Shown: positions 17,967 through 29,575 of the stretch, piece after piece
How the letters are laid out: each line of letters starts with the position of its first letter
Numbering within the stretch: the stretch's first letter is position 1
Assembly (NCBI RefSeq): GCF_000151315.2
Contig: NW_011887303.1
Span: 134,001-198,000 of the forward strand
Direction of reading: 5' to 3'
Length of the DNA: 64,000 bases
DNA from: Capsaspora owczarzaki ATCC 30864
Taxonomy: Eukaryota > Opisthokonta > Filasterea
Position numbers and translations under genes: made by a program
Notes under the pieces: generated by a model
What the model was told of the DNA's origin: nothing
Seen by the model: only the letters and a program-made list of their open reading frames with translations
Database searches by the model: none

Positions 17967-20200
17967 GTCGTTGTCGATTTTCACACTGTGCATCATCATC
18001 ATCGTCATACGTGTTGTGCGTTTATAACTCACAACTGATCATCAAAACGAACGAACGAACAAACAAACGAACATAAAAAAAGCACAGAGTTTGTAAAATG
18101 GGGGAAAAAAAAAAGAAGGAAATTAAGTGGAAGGCGAACGTGTCACTGACAGCAGTTGCGAGTGATCATTGGACGACGAAGCCCGCCCGCACGCGCCTCA
18201 GACAAAAATCAAGAGAGAGAGAGAGAGAGAGTTGGAACGAACAAGGGAGGCGGGGGAGGGTGATTGAGGTATTCATGACGATCATGATGAATCAGAGAGA
18301 GAGAGAGAGAGAGAGAAGAGAGAGCGAGAGAGAAGAGAGAGAGAGAGACACTGTGGGAGAAAAAACTGTGAGACTGGGATGAACTCGTGCACGTTGCTCC
18401 CATTACGATGGAACGTGATGACCATGAGAGATCGACAAGAGAGAGAGAGAGAGAGAAAGCGAGAGAGATCATCCAACAAGAGACAGAGAACGCAAGAGGA
18501 CCGGATCACTTAACCCAATCGAAATCATGAACGCAGCCACACTTTGTATCACACTTTGGAAATGACTCACTCACTTGGAACAAAAACAGGTCTATGGCGA
18601 TGCCAACGAGAAGGTCTTCAAGGCAACCCTCACCATCAAGAACGCCAACTTTTACAAGCGCTCGGCACTCAAGGTGAAAAAAACAGGACAACTCTTTGTG
18701 CATCTTTATTGACATGCACTCAACTTGTTGCTCCTGCAGGAATCGATCGGCCTCGGCGAGTCGTTCATGGACGGCGACTGGGAGTGCGACGACCTCGTCT
18801 CGTTCTTTTGCATTGTCGTCGAGAACATCAAGGCCGGCAAAAAGTACAACAACAGCCTGGTTGGCCGCGGTATCAACACTGCCGTTGCCTCTGCCACCGG
18901 CTGGCTGGTAAGTGTTGTCGTCGTCGTTGTGATTTTTGTCTTTTTCCTTTCCCTCCATCTTTCCCCGATCGACTCAAAATTCCGTCAAAAAAACGTACAA
19001 TGACAGCGATGGCTGATGACCAACAGCCCTTCGCTCTCCCTTGCGAACGTCCAAGCACACTACGACCTCGGCAACGACTTTTACCAACTGTGGCTTGACA
19101 AGTGAGTTTGCCTTGCTGCTGCTGCTGCTGCTACTTCTGCTTCAACTTCTGCTCTCAAACATCACACGCGCCATTTCTCACGATTCGACTTTTTTTGTCT
19201 CAGGGACTTTATGGCTTACACTTGCGCCCTCTACCTCACCCCCAAGGACACCCTGGAGAAGGCACAGGCAAACAAAATCCACCTCATTATCAAAAAGCTC
19301 CAGCTCAAGCAGACCGACCGCTTGCTCGACCTCGGTTGCGGCTGGGGCGGCCTCGCCCTGGAGGCTGCTCGCAAGGTCGGCTGCCGCGTCCTGGCTGTCA
19401 ACCTCTCCAAGGAGCAGATTGAGTTTGCTCGCAAGCAGGCTGCCAAGGAGGGCTTGTCCCACCTCTGCGAGTTCCGTCACGCCGACTACCGCACCATCAA
19501 CCCGGAGGCGGACGGTTTGTTTGACAAGATCAGCTCGGTCGGCATGCTCGAGCACGTCGGTCACTACGACTTGCCCACCTTCTTTGCCACCTGCAACCGC
19601 GCGCTCAAGCCGAACGGCATCCTCGTGACCCACTGCATCACCTACATTGACTCGCGCTACGAGCAGTACCTCAAGGAGACTGACTTTACCAAGATTTACA
19701 TCTTCCCTGGCTCGGACATTCCCTCGCTCACCGCTCTCATCAACGCCGCCACTGCCTCTGCCTGGACTGCCGAGCACGTCGAAAACCTTGGCTTCAACTA
19801 CGGCTTGACCTGCCGCGAGTGGCGTCGCCGCTACAATGCCAAGATCCAGGAGGTCGAGGCCATGGGCTACCCCAAGTCCTTCCAGCGCATGTTTGACTTT
19901 TACCTTGCATGGTATGTTGAATTTGTCCCGGGGAAGCGGAGGCGGGAAAGAGTAGTTGGTCTGGGGCTGGAAATTGTTAGTCAGAATTTTGGGAGGTTTT
20001 TTTTTTCAAGCTCACATTGCTTGCTTCTCCCCTGCACCTTTGATTCCCGTTTTGAACACTTTCACAGGGCCGAGGCTGCGTTTGTCAGCAAAAATTTGCA
20101 CTTGCACCAGGTGATCTGGAAGCGCCCGGCGTCGGATTCTGGCTACCCTGTTGCCACAAACTTTGTGCCCCTTCACGGCCACCGTGAGTCCATCGAATAA
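17024..20200 (+). CDS. Cyclopropane-fatty-acyl-phospholipid synthase-like methyltransferase
   Basis: Six exons: 17024-17170, 18590-18673, 18740-18907, 19007-19101, 19204-19911, 20068-20200, giving 444 residues. Family members use S-adenosylmethionine to add a methylene bridge, or methyl group, to unsaturated acyl chains of membrane lipids. QAHYDLGNDFYQLWLD is the lipid-side signature of the family. LLDLGCGWGGLALEAA is the AdoMet loop. The middle also carries GMLEHVGHYDLPTFF and THCITYIDSRY, both typical. Length matches bacterial CFA synthase plus some N-terminal residues, and no signal peptide is seen. Intron 1 is unusually long (1419 bp) and holds A and T tracts (42 T at 17924-17965), an AATG/AACG tetranucleotide run (about 17630-17676) and several GA runs (18213-18467). 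The family is mostly bacterial, fungal and plant, so its place in an animal relative is notable. Confidence 0.92.
17924..17965. repeat. poly(T) tract, 42 bp, CFA synthase intron 1
   Basis: Uninterrupted T run inside a 1.4-kb intron, followed downstream by GA-rich runs at about 18213-18230, 18293-18352 and 18440-18463. Frames of Phe or Arg-Glu read across these are artefacts. Confidence 0.95.
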
Positions 20201-20560
20201 GGCAAATGCGGTCATTGGTTCTCTAGCACTGTCATAGACATTGATTCTGATTGCCTGTCGACTGGCGACACGATTTGTTTGTGCGAGTATTTTGCTATGA
20301 ATGGTTTTGTTTTGCATAGTCTCTTTTTCTTTGTTTGAATTTGTTTCGCTTTTTCAGCATCAGAATATACGGTAGTAGTTTTTAACATGGGGCTTTTCTT
20401 TGCGTCGTGAGCTTGGATAACACAACGAAACCATTCAGAGACGGAAACGGTGCATTCTATTCACAACGATGAACACGTTTTCGCACACAATCAAGACAAG
20501 TTTCGAAATACTGGGCCATCGACCCAACACAAAAAACTTGGAACAAATGTGTGTGCGCTT
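20201..20560. other. convergent 3' spacer, CFA synthase / p22phox
   Basis: 360 bp between two stop codons facing each other. It is AT-rich, with no reading frame of interest. It should hold both 3' UTRs. No classical AATAAA signal stands out. Confidence 0.5.
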
Positions 20561-21461
20561 TTAGGCATTGACGTCGCGCGGTGGCTTGTTGGGCATCGGT
20601 GGGGGCTTGTTGGGCTTCGGGGGCAACCGGTTTGGGGCGGCCGGGATTTCTGTCATGGGCAGGCTCTCCTTTGGACGCTGCACAGCCTCTTTTTCCTTCT
20701 TGTCCTTTGGCTTGACGGTGCTGCGAGGGTCGACCCACTGCTCGCCGGCGAGACCTGCCCGCAGATACACCAGCGCAGTGATGTCGAGGTACGCGCCGCA
20801 CAACACGGTGGGCATCTGGAAGAAACACGGGATGGACAAGCTGAAGCGGGGGATGTGTGAGTGATTTGCAGAGCACACAGAAAAAAGGGCGAGTCGAAAG
20901 GCAAGGATTGCTTCGTCGGAAACGTACCCAACGTAAAGAGCAAAGCGAACGTAGTAATTGCGACCGACAAACCGCATGGCAGTGATTGCTTTGGCAAGAT
21001 ATTGTTGGTAACTGGAATGAAGTGGAATGAAGGGACAGGAAACATGAGTGAAGTTATTCAACATTGCAAATCGTCGCTTGAATTTTCGCAAGCAGCAGCC
21101 TTACGGGCGCTCGGGGGTGGTGCCTCGTTGACGCTTGCCACGAGGGTACTCGAGCAGCGTGATTGCGACCGATGCAGCGCTGAATCCACGACCAAACGAT
21201 TCCATGAGCTCAAAATGACCTGACAAAGGGCTGAAATGGAGGCGATTCGAGAAGACTGTTCTTACATGGCATAGTATCCATACTCCTTCTTGGGGTAGTA
21301 CGTAGAAATGACTCCGCAAATGAACATGACTGCGGGCGAGGTTGAGTGAGCGCAATGCATGGAGCACGCGATGGCACGATAGTTTCAACAGCAATCGCCT
21401 TACTCGTTGCTGAGGCCAGCGCCTGCTGGTTGGCCCACATACACCACTCGATTTTACCCAT
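20561..21461 (-). CDS. CYBA: p22phox, cytochrome b-245 light chain
   Basis: Five exons: 21461-21404, 21329-21266, 21230-21105, 21011-20928, 20840-20561, giving 203 residues (human 195). p22phox is the membrane partner that stabilises NOX superoxide-producing oxidases and docks their cytosolic organisers. The start MGKIEWCMWANQQALAS is nearly the human start. LLEYPRGKR is the strictly conserved family motif, and GRNYYVRFALYVG matches the RNYYVRA helix. Hydrophobic segments flank these. GEQWVDP then leads to a charged and proline-rich tail (NRLPPKPNKPPPMPNKPP), placed like the tail that binds the p47phox SH3 domains. Intron 4 is 87 bp and stop-free, so retained-intron forms would stay in frame. 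No NOX gene is in this window. Exon 5 acceptor was chosen by phase (CTTCAG). Confidence 0.93.
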
Positions 21462-22431
21462 GGTGAACTCGGTGCTGCTTCTTTTTGTGAAAAAGGCAAG
21501 GGGAGCCGAGGTCGCAACGAGAAATAGCAATGGGCGAGAGCTTGGAGCGTCGAGCTGGACGAAAAAAAAAAAAAAAACTGTAGGAAATCAAATCCGAGTG
21601 ACATTCAATTGAAAGTGAGTTTTTTTGGGGGATTCAGCATAGTGACATTGGCAATGAGATTGGGAGCGGGATTGGGAGCGAGCGGTTGAATGGCTGTGGT
21701 TTGAGCGGTCTTTGCATTTTGTACCAGCAGCTTCTTTGTGGCCTCCAATTCCGAAACGCAGCCGTCACACCAGCAACGAGGAGAGCAGGAGCATGGCAAA
21801 TGGGTCACCGCACTCAATCCGCCGCTCCGATGGCAAGTGAGGGACAAAAGGACCAGGCGGTTGAAAAGTAGAAAAAGGGCAAAAAAAAAAAGAAAAAAAA
21901 AGCGGGTTCGATACAAAGAGCTGGAAAGGCGAGCGAACAGAGTTCGAGCCAAGCACGGAGAGTGCATGAATGAATGAATGAATGATGCGAAAGTGCAACA
22001 AGCGGAGGACGAGCGAGTTGGCGAAGCGACAGAACGAAAGGAAGAAGGAAGAATAAAGCTATAAAAACACAACAAAACCAAAAAAAAAAAAAAAAAAAAA
22101 GTATAAAAATAAAGTTAACATTGATTTTTGCAATGTTGGAGGTTTTGAGCTTTTTCTCACACAAGAGTTTACGAGTGAGCGACACTAATTCAAGATCAAG
22201 ATTTGGAGACAGTTGAGTAAACGGTAAAATTTGAGAGAGAAAGTTTGACTGGAATTGAGAGAGAGAGAGAGCGACTTCATCGCGGTTTTTGACCCTGCTC
22301 AATAAAATCCATCGTCCTTTCCTCATCCTCCGCATCATCGTCCTGCATGAACCATGCGATTGTCATCTGATTGTCATCACCATTTTTTTCCCAAAAACAA
22401 CGATTCACTCTTCTCTGTCTCTCCAACAATC
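21462..22431. other. divergent spacer, p22phox / ML-domain gene
   Basis: 970 bp between outward-facing starts. It contains short A tracts (about 21562-21576, 22080-22100), an AATG run (about 21966-21983) and a GA run (about 22257-22272). No convincing exon or conserved motif was seen; a leader exon for either gene cannot be excluded. Confidence 0.45.
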
Positions 22432-23783
22432 ATGAAGGCTGCCTTTGTTGCCATTGCTTTCCTCGGCCTCGTCGCCCTCGCCGCTGCCCGCCCCGTCGCC
22501 AACACCAACGGCGACTTCTCCAACTGGGCCCTCGACCCTTCGTTCGAGCTCCTCGGCGACGTCTGGTCCAACTGCAGTACGTGTTCTCATCCATTTTGCC
22601 TCCTGTTGTGATTGTGATTGCAACAATGGGAAGGACGGGAAAACTGGGATCAAAGTGGAACATTTTTTTATTTGTATTTTTATTATTGTTTGAACTTTGT
22701 TTTGTTTTTCTCTGTCATCTGCGCGTCGCTGCGTCATTTGGCAACTGAGCATCAGTCGCATTGCCGTGTTGGGTTTGCATTGTCGGGGGAGGGGAGGGGA
22801 TGTTGCGCTTTCCTGATGTGTGGCAGCTGGCTTGCGCGCTGTATCATTTTCGTCTTTTATTTTTTTTTTGTTTTTTTTTCAATTTTTTTGCCTTTTCTTC
22901 TTCTTCTTCTTCTTCTTTGCTTGTTTCCCCGCTGCCATCGCCACGCCGTTGCACATTCCTTGTTTCGCTCATGCTCAGTCTGACGATTGCGCTGCCCTCG
23001 GATGACCGAAGCGAACAGCGAGCGAAACAGCATCCTTTATTATTGTTATTATTGTTTTTTTTTATTTTGTTTTTTTTATTTTTTATATTTTTTCGTGTCA
23101 TGCGCTTCGCGCCGTTTTTGCACTTTTTTTTTTTTTTTTTTTTTTTTGCGATCAAGAACAAAGCAGCTGATGGAACAACGAAGAAAGACAGCGAACATTG
23201 AGTGATGGTTGAATCGAATGACACTTCGCACAATCGCACAGAACGAAGCAAAAGACACGCGCGGGATTTGCATTGTTGGGGAACAAACAAGCAATCGCGT
23301 CCATCTCTCTTCTTTTTTTTTTTTTCGACCAGTCACAGTAGCGACACGAGGCAGGCACACTCCTGTGATGAAAATCGATGAAATGATGTCATATGAATAC
23401 TCACTCACTTTTCTTGTGTTTGCTTTTGCTCAGGCGCCGCTTCGGACCACCTCCACATTATCAACGTCCAGATCACCCCCGACCCGCCGGTCAAGGGCAA
23501 GTCCGTCACCATTGCTGCTGCCGGCAACCTCGACAAGAACATCACCTCGGGCTCGATCAACCTCTCGATCAAGTTTGGCATCATCCCCGTCCTCTCCAAG
23601 TCGGTCGATCTCTGCACTGTTGACCCCACCCACCCCTGCCCCCTCCCCGCTGGCCCCATCGTCATCTCCCAGACCGAGGACATCCCCTCCAGCGTCCCCT
23701 CTGGCCACTACACTGGCACCGTCAAGGTCACCGATCAGGACAACCAGGAGGTTGCCTGCATTGACCTCGACCTGCACCTCTAA
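22432..23783 (+). CDS. Secreted ML-domain (MD-2/NPC2-like) lipid-binding protein
   Basis: Two exons, 22432-22576 and 23434-23783, give 164 residues. The first ~20 residues (MKAAFVAIAFLGLVALAAA) are a clean signal peptide. The rest resembles the ML fold: WALDPSFELLGDVWSNCS, HLHIINVQITPDPPVKGK, a paired-Cys segment DLCTV...HPCPL and a last strand with EVACIDLDLHL. ML proteins are small beta-sandwiches that hold sterols, phospholipids or glycolipids in secretory or lysosomal spaces. The closest type seems to be the NPC2/phosphatidylglycerol-phosphatidylinositol transfer protein group. The 857-bp intron is T-rich on this strand, with many homopolymers. The ligand cannot be told from sequence. Confidence 0.88.
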
Positions 23784-25752
23784 AAAACAAGACCAGCATG
23801 GACGTGCCGTACTGGCGCGTAAAACGCTCATGGTGATGGGCCCCCCTTGATCATGAAAATGTTTTGCTCCTTTGCGTTTTTTTGCTGCTCGTTCTCACGC
23901 ATGTCGCTGGCTGACAAGTTTGTTCCCAATGAAAATGAGATTTACTTGCAACGTCGTTCTCTATCGATGATGCAGCACGAGAAGCGGGGTTGCTGTCAAG
24001 TTGCAGCATCCACGCACACACACTGGATGAAACACATGATTGCCAAACTCGAGGCAAGCTCGAAACACGGGTCGAATAATTGGGTTTTGTTTTGGCTTTT
24101 GCGTTTTGAGTTCGGTCGGCTTTTGGAAGCGTTCAGTTCTCTGTTTTGAAAAGGTCCAGCATCACATACACACACAAGCTCAAAGAGCGGCGATTGACAA
24201 AGCAACCGGATTCTGCGACCTTGTTCTTCGGCGAGTCAAAATCCAAATTGGTAAGTGGTTGCCGAAACAATGAACGTGTAGTAGCAGGCACGCCGCATCG
24301 CCATACATGTTGCGCCGCATCGAGAATAGAAACAAAAAAAACAAGTGCGAGCGGGAACGCTGGTGGGATTGGATTCTGCGTTTTGAGCGAGTTCTCCCGA
24401 GCGAGAGTGATTCGATATAGCAAAGGTTTCTGAATTTCCTGTCAGTGTCAAGTCGAGCCCGCGTACTTGAATCCCAGTGTGTGCCAACCTCGACACTGTC
24501 TATTTGAGCGAGGGATCAAGGAATCCCACCCAGGGCTATGAGTGCAAAGTTGGTTTGAGGTTTTGTTTTCCGATCGCAAAACACGCTTCTTCGCGTTGGT
24601 TTGTGCTGTCGTTTCTGACCAGCTTCAAACCGCATGGGGTTTTTCTGCGTTTGAGCATTGTGCATTCCATTGTGATTGTTTCGATTCTTTAGCGGACTGT
24701 GGCTCTGTACGAGGCTTGGCGCGAGGGGAAATGCAGCCGAACCCAATAACGATGGCCAGACAACGAAGCAGCACACATCCCTGTCTTTGGGGACATCTTC
24801 CCCTTCCACTCTGATGCTCGTCAACCAGAGAATCAATCAGAACAAAACGTCGGCGATACACGAGGTGCAGAACGAAAACAACAAAACAAAGCGGTCTTGC
24901 GGTGACTTTTCGAGCTGTTCGAGTTGCCCATCTTTTCTCTTCTTATCCTCCACGTTCAATTGCACGCATCCCCGCGTGCGTTCTGATTTGACATACGCCA
25001 TGATCCATCTCCATCTCGAGCACCGTACACTCTCACGCGACATGTCCAACAAAATCAAAACAAGTCAAACCGTTGAACGAGTTCTTTTTTTTTTTTTCTC
25101 GTTTGGTTGCTTTTGGCAAGTGTCAATCATCTTTCGTTGTGTTTTTGGTTTTTTTTTTTCCTCTGAATCGTTTGGGTAACAAGGCTTTTTTGCTCTCTCC
25201 AAACAACCTCGCTGAACACTTGCGTTGATGTCCTTGTGAACGTGATTTGTCATCAGCGTGTGCACGAGAACAGCGCGGCTCGAGCCTCCCTTGTTTTGCT
25301 CGCGTCCACAACAACAATGAAGCTTTGAGAACAGAAAACAGAAAAAAAAAAAACCATGGCAAACAATTGAGAGAACACGAGGGCGGATGTGCATGAGAGT
25401 GAAGCTTTGGCCCGGCATTGCGGCGCGTTCAAAGGCTCGTTCTCGCACTGCGAACGCACGCTTATGCAGTGTGTAAACGGCTCAACCTTCGTTTACTCGC
25501 GACATGCCGACAGCGACGAGGGGAAGAGTAACGCTTTTTTTTTTTCTTTTTTTTTTTTGCGTTTTGGAACAGCTGTTGTGGGAACGACAAACGCCGGCTT
25601 TTTCATCCCATGCGCGTTGAAGCTCGTCTGCCCTCTGCTCTCCGCGCTTGCCATGTAGCAGGTACACGAGTGAACCAGAGGCGCGTGACAAAGACACGCC
25701 AGGATGCGCGAGTCGGAAGGAAACAGCGATCGGAGTTTGCTGGCGGTTTCGA

Positions 25753-25796
<44 letters not shown>

Positions 25797-26572
25797 ATTT
25801 GAGGTTCGACAGATTTTCGTTCATTTTGATGGAACCTCGGCGCGGTTTGGTGTTTGGTTGAGCCTGTTCTGCGTCCACATCCAAAAGCGTCTCTCTCGTC
25901 GACCTCATCTTGCCTGCAGTTTGAAAGGGTGGCTGGAGGTGGACTGTCAATGCGCTCGTCGTCGAGGGCGTCGGTAGCTCGCGTCACCACTCCCGCTGCC
26001 TTTATTTTTTATTTTTATTTTTATTTTATTTTTTGATGGGTTTCGGTCCATGTGTGCTTCGGCTTGAAACCGCAACGCGAGACATCGATTTCCGGTGTTC
26101 GCCGCAGTGTTCGCCCGAGGACGGTTGGAAGGACTCGGTCGAGTGTATCCTGCTACGGCAAGTGCCGCCGTCCAGCAGTCCTGGAGATGGTGCGGGGTGC
26201 GATGGAGGCGTCAAAACAATGACCGCTAGTAACAGTTCGAATCACCCGAGCCCCCCCTTCCTCTCCATCGCTCGCTTGCAGTCTTTCGCGTCGGGTGAAT
26301 CAGTAGCAATCCTTCAATCCTGACCCAGTGCTACAATGTGCCGGTTCGGTCAACGCGGTTTTGCGGAATAACAGTTGCTAACTCGTTCGTTGTTTTTTTG
26401 TTTTTGGTGTGGACAGAATCTGCGAGACAACAACACCTTTTTCTTTGGATTTGTCTGCTTTTCAGAGCGGTTCGGTTTGCTGACTGGGAAGCATCATCAT
26501 CATCATCATCAGCATCATCAACAGCAACACAACCTGTACTTGTACCGTCCTCCACCTCAAACACAACCGCCG
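23784..26572. other. gene-poor stretch upstream of the large 26573 gene
   Basis: About 2.8 kb with no reading frame that looks like protein. It holds T tracts (41 T at 25755-25795; others near 25085 and 25530). A plausible donor, GTAAGTGG at 24251, and acceptors at about 26417 (GTGGACAG) and 26464 (CTTTTCAG) suggest a non-coding or short first exon of the downstream gene. I see no tRNA, promoter box or transposon in it. Confidence 0.4.
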
Positions 26573-27871
26573 ATGCAGCACCATCCTGCACAACAATCCA
26601 TGCCTGTCCTTGCTCAGTATTCTTATGCTCAGACACCTCAGCATCACGCGCAATTTCACCACCACCCATATCAACAACAGCCATTGTGGACCGCGAGCGT
26701 CCAGCCTGTCGCAATGTACCACCCCGGGGCGATTGCCCCGTTCAGCTTGACGGCGTCGGCATCGTCGCCGGTCGTCCTGCCATCTGTGTCGCCCAACGCT
26801 GTCCAGGTTGGTCGCATTCTGGGCTCGTGCAATGCCACCGTTCACGACTATGTTGAGGCCTGCATGCATTCGCACCTCCTGTCCGATCGAAGCGCTTACG
26901 CGGCAGCACGAGCAGTCTGGGCGGCTCCGGCACTCGCAGATGCTTCTCCTGCGCAGCTGGAAGAGTGGATTCGCGCCTCGCCGGGCCTCACCAACATGTT
27001 TTCCGAGTATGCGCTTGGTGCCATCAGTGCCAACGCCTTGCAAGGACGCGACTTGTGCTTCATGCTCGCACAGCTGTCCGCGGTCGACGAGACAGACGAG
27101 CTTCTCGATCACCTGGGCCTCGTGTGCAAGGCCCTGCCCGCATCGCCCGGAGGCACCGTTCCGCCATCGCAGTTCTGGCTGCTGCACGCCAAGTTCCTCA
27201 ACCAGGCCATGTCACAGCTGTTTGGGCCCGTGGAAACAGGCGCCGTCCCCGCAGTGTCCATGACGGTCGGCTGCACCTCCACACCGTTCGCCCCGTTGGA
27301 TGCGTCGGCCCTGTACATTACACCCGTCAAGGTCCGCCAGATTGCCCAGTTCTGCGCTCAAATGATTGGCGTTCCGCAAGTGCTGGTTGTCTCTGTCCAA
27401 GTTCAGAGCACCTCCCCGCAGCTCAACCATCACCACCACCAAGTCACGGTGACAGTCACCATTCCATCCTGGCCCGTCGCCGGTGCACACAACCCGCATG
27501 CCATGCTTGCAGATGGCCTGAATTCCATGGCTGCCTCGTCTGCCAGACTCGCCGCCTTGTGCTTTGCCTCGGACTCTGGCCTGGTGTCGCAGGTGGCCTC
27601 GGGTGCGCACATGATGGGCAATGCCGCGATGGGATCGCTGAATATTGATGCCTGGACCTTTGCCAACTACCATGCGCTTCTCGAGCTTGGCGGGATTCCT
27701 ACTGCCGTCTGTCAAGCGTTCGTGGCGGCAGCCTCCAGCTCACACCTTTCCCCTGCGCTCGTGCTCCATCTCGGAAAAAGCGAGATTGCTTCGTGCACGC
27801 GTGCCGACCCCAACGTGTGTGCGACGGTTGCAATGCTGCTGTCGGCTCTGCGTCGCTCGTGCGCTCGCAAC

Positions 27872-27914
<43 letters not shown>

Positions 27915-29575
27915 CTGTTGGCCCCGCCCGTGCCATTTCCAGGCTTTCGGCCCTTCCTGCCGGCAGCGAAATTGCAGGCTCGCCTTCGGACAAGACCATG
28001 TCCATCCTGCGCCAGCTGGCTGCGGTTGGTGTCCCTCATGCCGTTCGGTCTTGCAGTGCCCTGGGCGTTGGCCAGCCGTGCTCGCCGGTGTCTGAGGATG
28101 GCCATTCACCCTTCTCGCGCAGCAAGCGCCACAGGGACGAGACAGATCACTCCGCGCCCGAGGACACAAAGCGCATCTTGTTGAGCGAGGGTCCCGCTCA
28201 GCAGCAGCAGCAGCGAAAGCGACCGCCCCCAGCACCGCCGGTTGCCATGCCTCTTGAGCTTGTGCGCAGCAGCAGCAAGTCGTCCACGGGCTCATCGCCC
28301 ACACCACCATCCCGGCGCTCCTCTGCAAACGCTCCGCGCACCTCCAGCGCTCGTCCTCCAACCGGCGCCGCGGCTTCAAGCGCGAGCGGAGATACAGATC
28401 GCATCGACGCGCGGTATGAGCGCATGCTCGGCCCTTCGCCTAGCCAAGCCATCCACTATCACTACGATCTGATTACCGACGAGCACAATTTTACCCATGC
28501 ACAACTGGAAGACCTCGTCCAACCCAGCAACCCGCTCTTGATCAGCGTACACGCCAACCGCACTCATCTGGAGCTGTCGCGCCACTCGCCAGGCTACAGC
28601 ATCAACATGCCATCCCTCCGAAGGCTGTCTCGCGTCATTTGCCGCAGCTTCAAGGTTTCCGGCCACGCTGGGTCATTCTACCGTACCCGCGCTGGAGCTG
28701 TCAATGCCAATCTCCAGTTTACACAGTATCTGGCCCACTCCAAGCGTGCCTTGCAACGGATGGAAGTGACGCACTGTCCCGTCATGCTCGAGGCCGGCGA
28801 TAGCGAAACAACCTTTGCTGTCGTGATTGGACTGGTTGCCTACACTCCTCGCGGAGAGGTGACCATTTTGGTGGACGAGCCGGACGAGCAGCTAGCGCTT
28901 GATGCCAGCGTCAGCAGCTATGCCGACGACGACGACCGTGACTCGACCGGATTTGGTCGCTCGCGGGCCTCCAAAGTCGGGTCAAAGTACGCTCGTGACG
29001 CGGCCGCTGACGCCAAGGCGAGCAGCTCCAGTCCCAAGAAGAAAGGCTCCTCTTCTCGAGCGGGTGACCACCGCCAGCATGGCTACACGTCTCCGCCGCA
29101 TTTGGAGTACTCTTCCAGCTACTCTTACGACAATGACGCGAACAGCTTGCAGCCCGGGCGATATGGCAGCGGTGCACAAGTGCTCTCCTCACCAACAACG
29201 TCTAGTGCTGCCTTGGCGCTGCACGTTCTTGCCGCGGCGTCCAGCCACTCGCCACCCGGTGGACTGTCGGAGTCATACGAGCGCGACGTGGCATACGCCT
29301 TGTCGCGGGCCGTGCAGCGACACCGAAGCTCATTGTCGGCCAGTTCCAGCAGTAGCTCGTCGCCATCCTCCCTGTCTGCTGCTCCGTTGTCGGATAGTGG
29401 TCGAGTGACATCTGTCACAGCAGACATGCATGCCTCAGTCAGCAGCGATTCGGATGTTTCCGCGACTTCGCCAATCATGCAGATGCAGGCCTCTCCTCCA
29501 AAGAGCAGCGATCCGCACCCCATGCATGAATTTGTGACCAGTCTATTGCCCGCCACCGAGACCGCCCAAGGTTGA
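26573..29575 (+). CDS. large protein of unknown function, His/Gln-rich head, disordered tail
   Basis: One exon, 1000 residues from the first in-frame ATG. The frame is open further upstream to 26375 and includes a His/Gln run coded by CAT/CAG (about 26494-26534), so translation may enter from an upstream exon through an acceptor near 26417 or 26464. I do not recognise the protein. Residues about 70-400 are helical and not low-complexity (for example HDYVEACMHSHLLSDRSAY and ISANALQGRDLCFMLAQL). A poly-Ala run follows (about 27870-27912). A second compact block at about 28410-28890 contains QAIHYHYDLITDEHNFTHA and VICRSFKVSGHAGSFYRT. The rest is Ser-rich and disordered. No membrane segment, zinc site or enzyme motif is visible. 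It looks like a lineage-specific regulatory or scaffold protein. Confidence 0.75.

Noticed and set aside
24676-25179. 167-residue plus frame in the gene-poor stretch
   Set aside because: Composition follows local base bias, no splice context and no motif.
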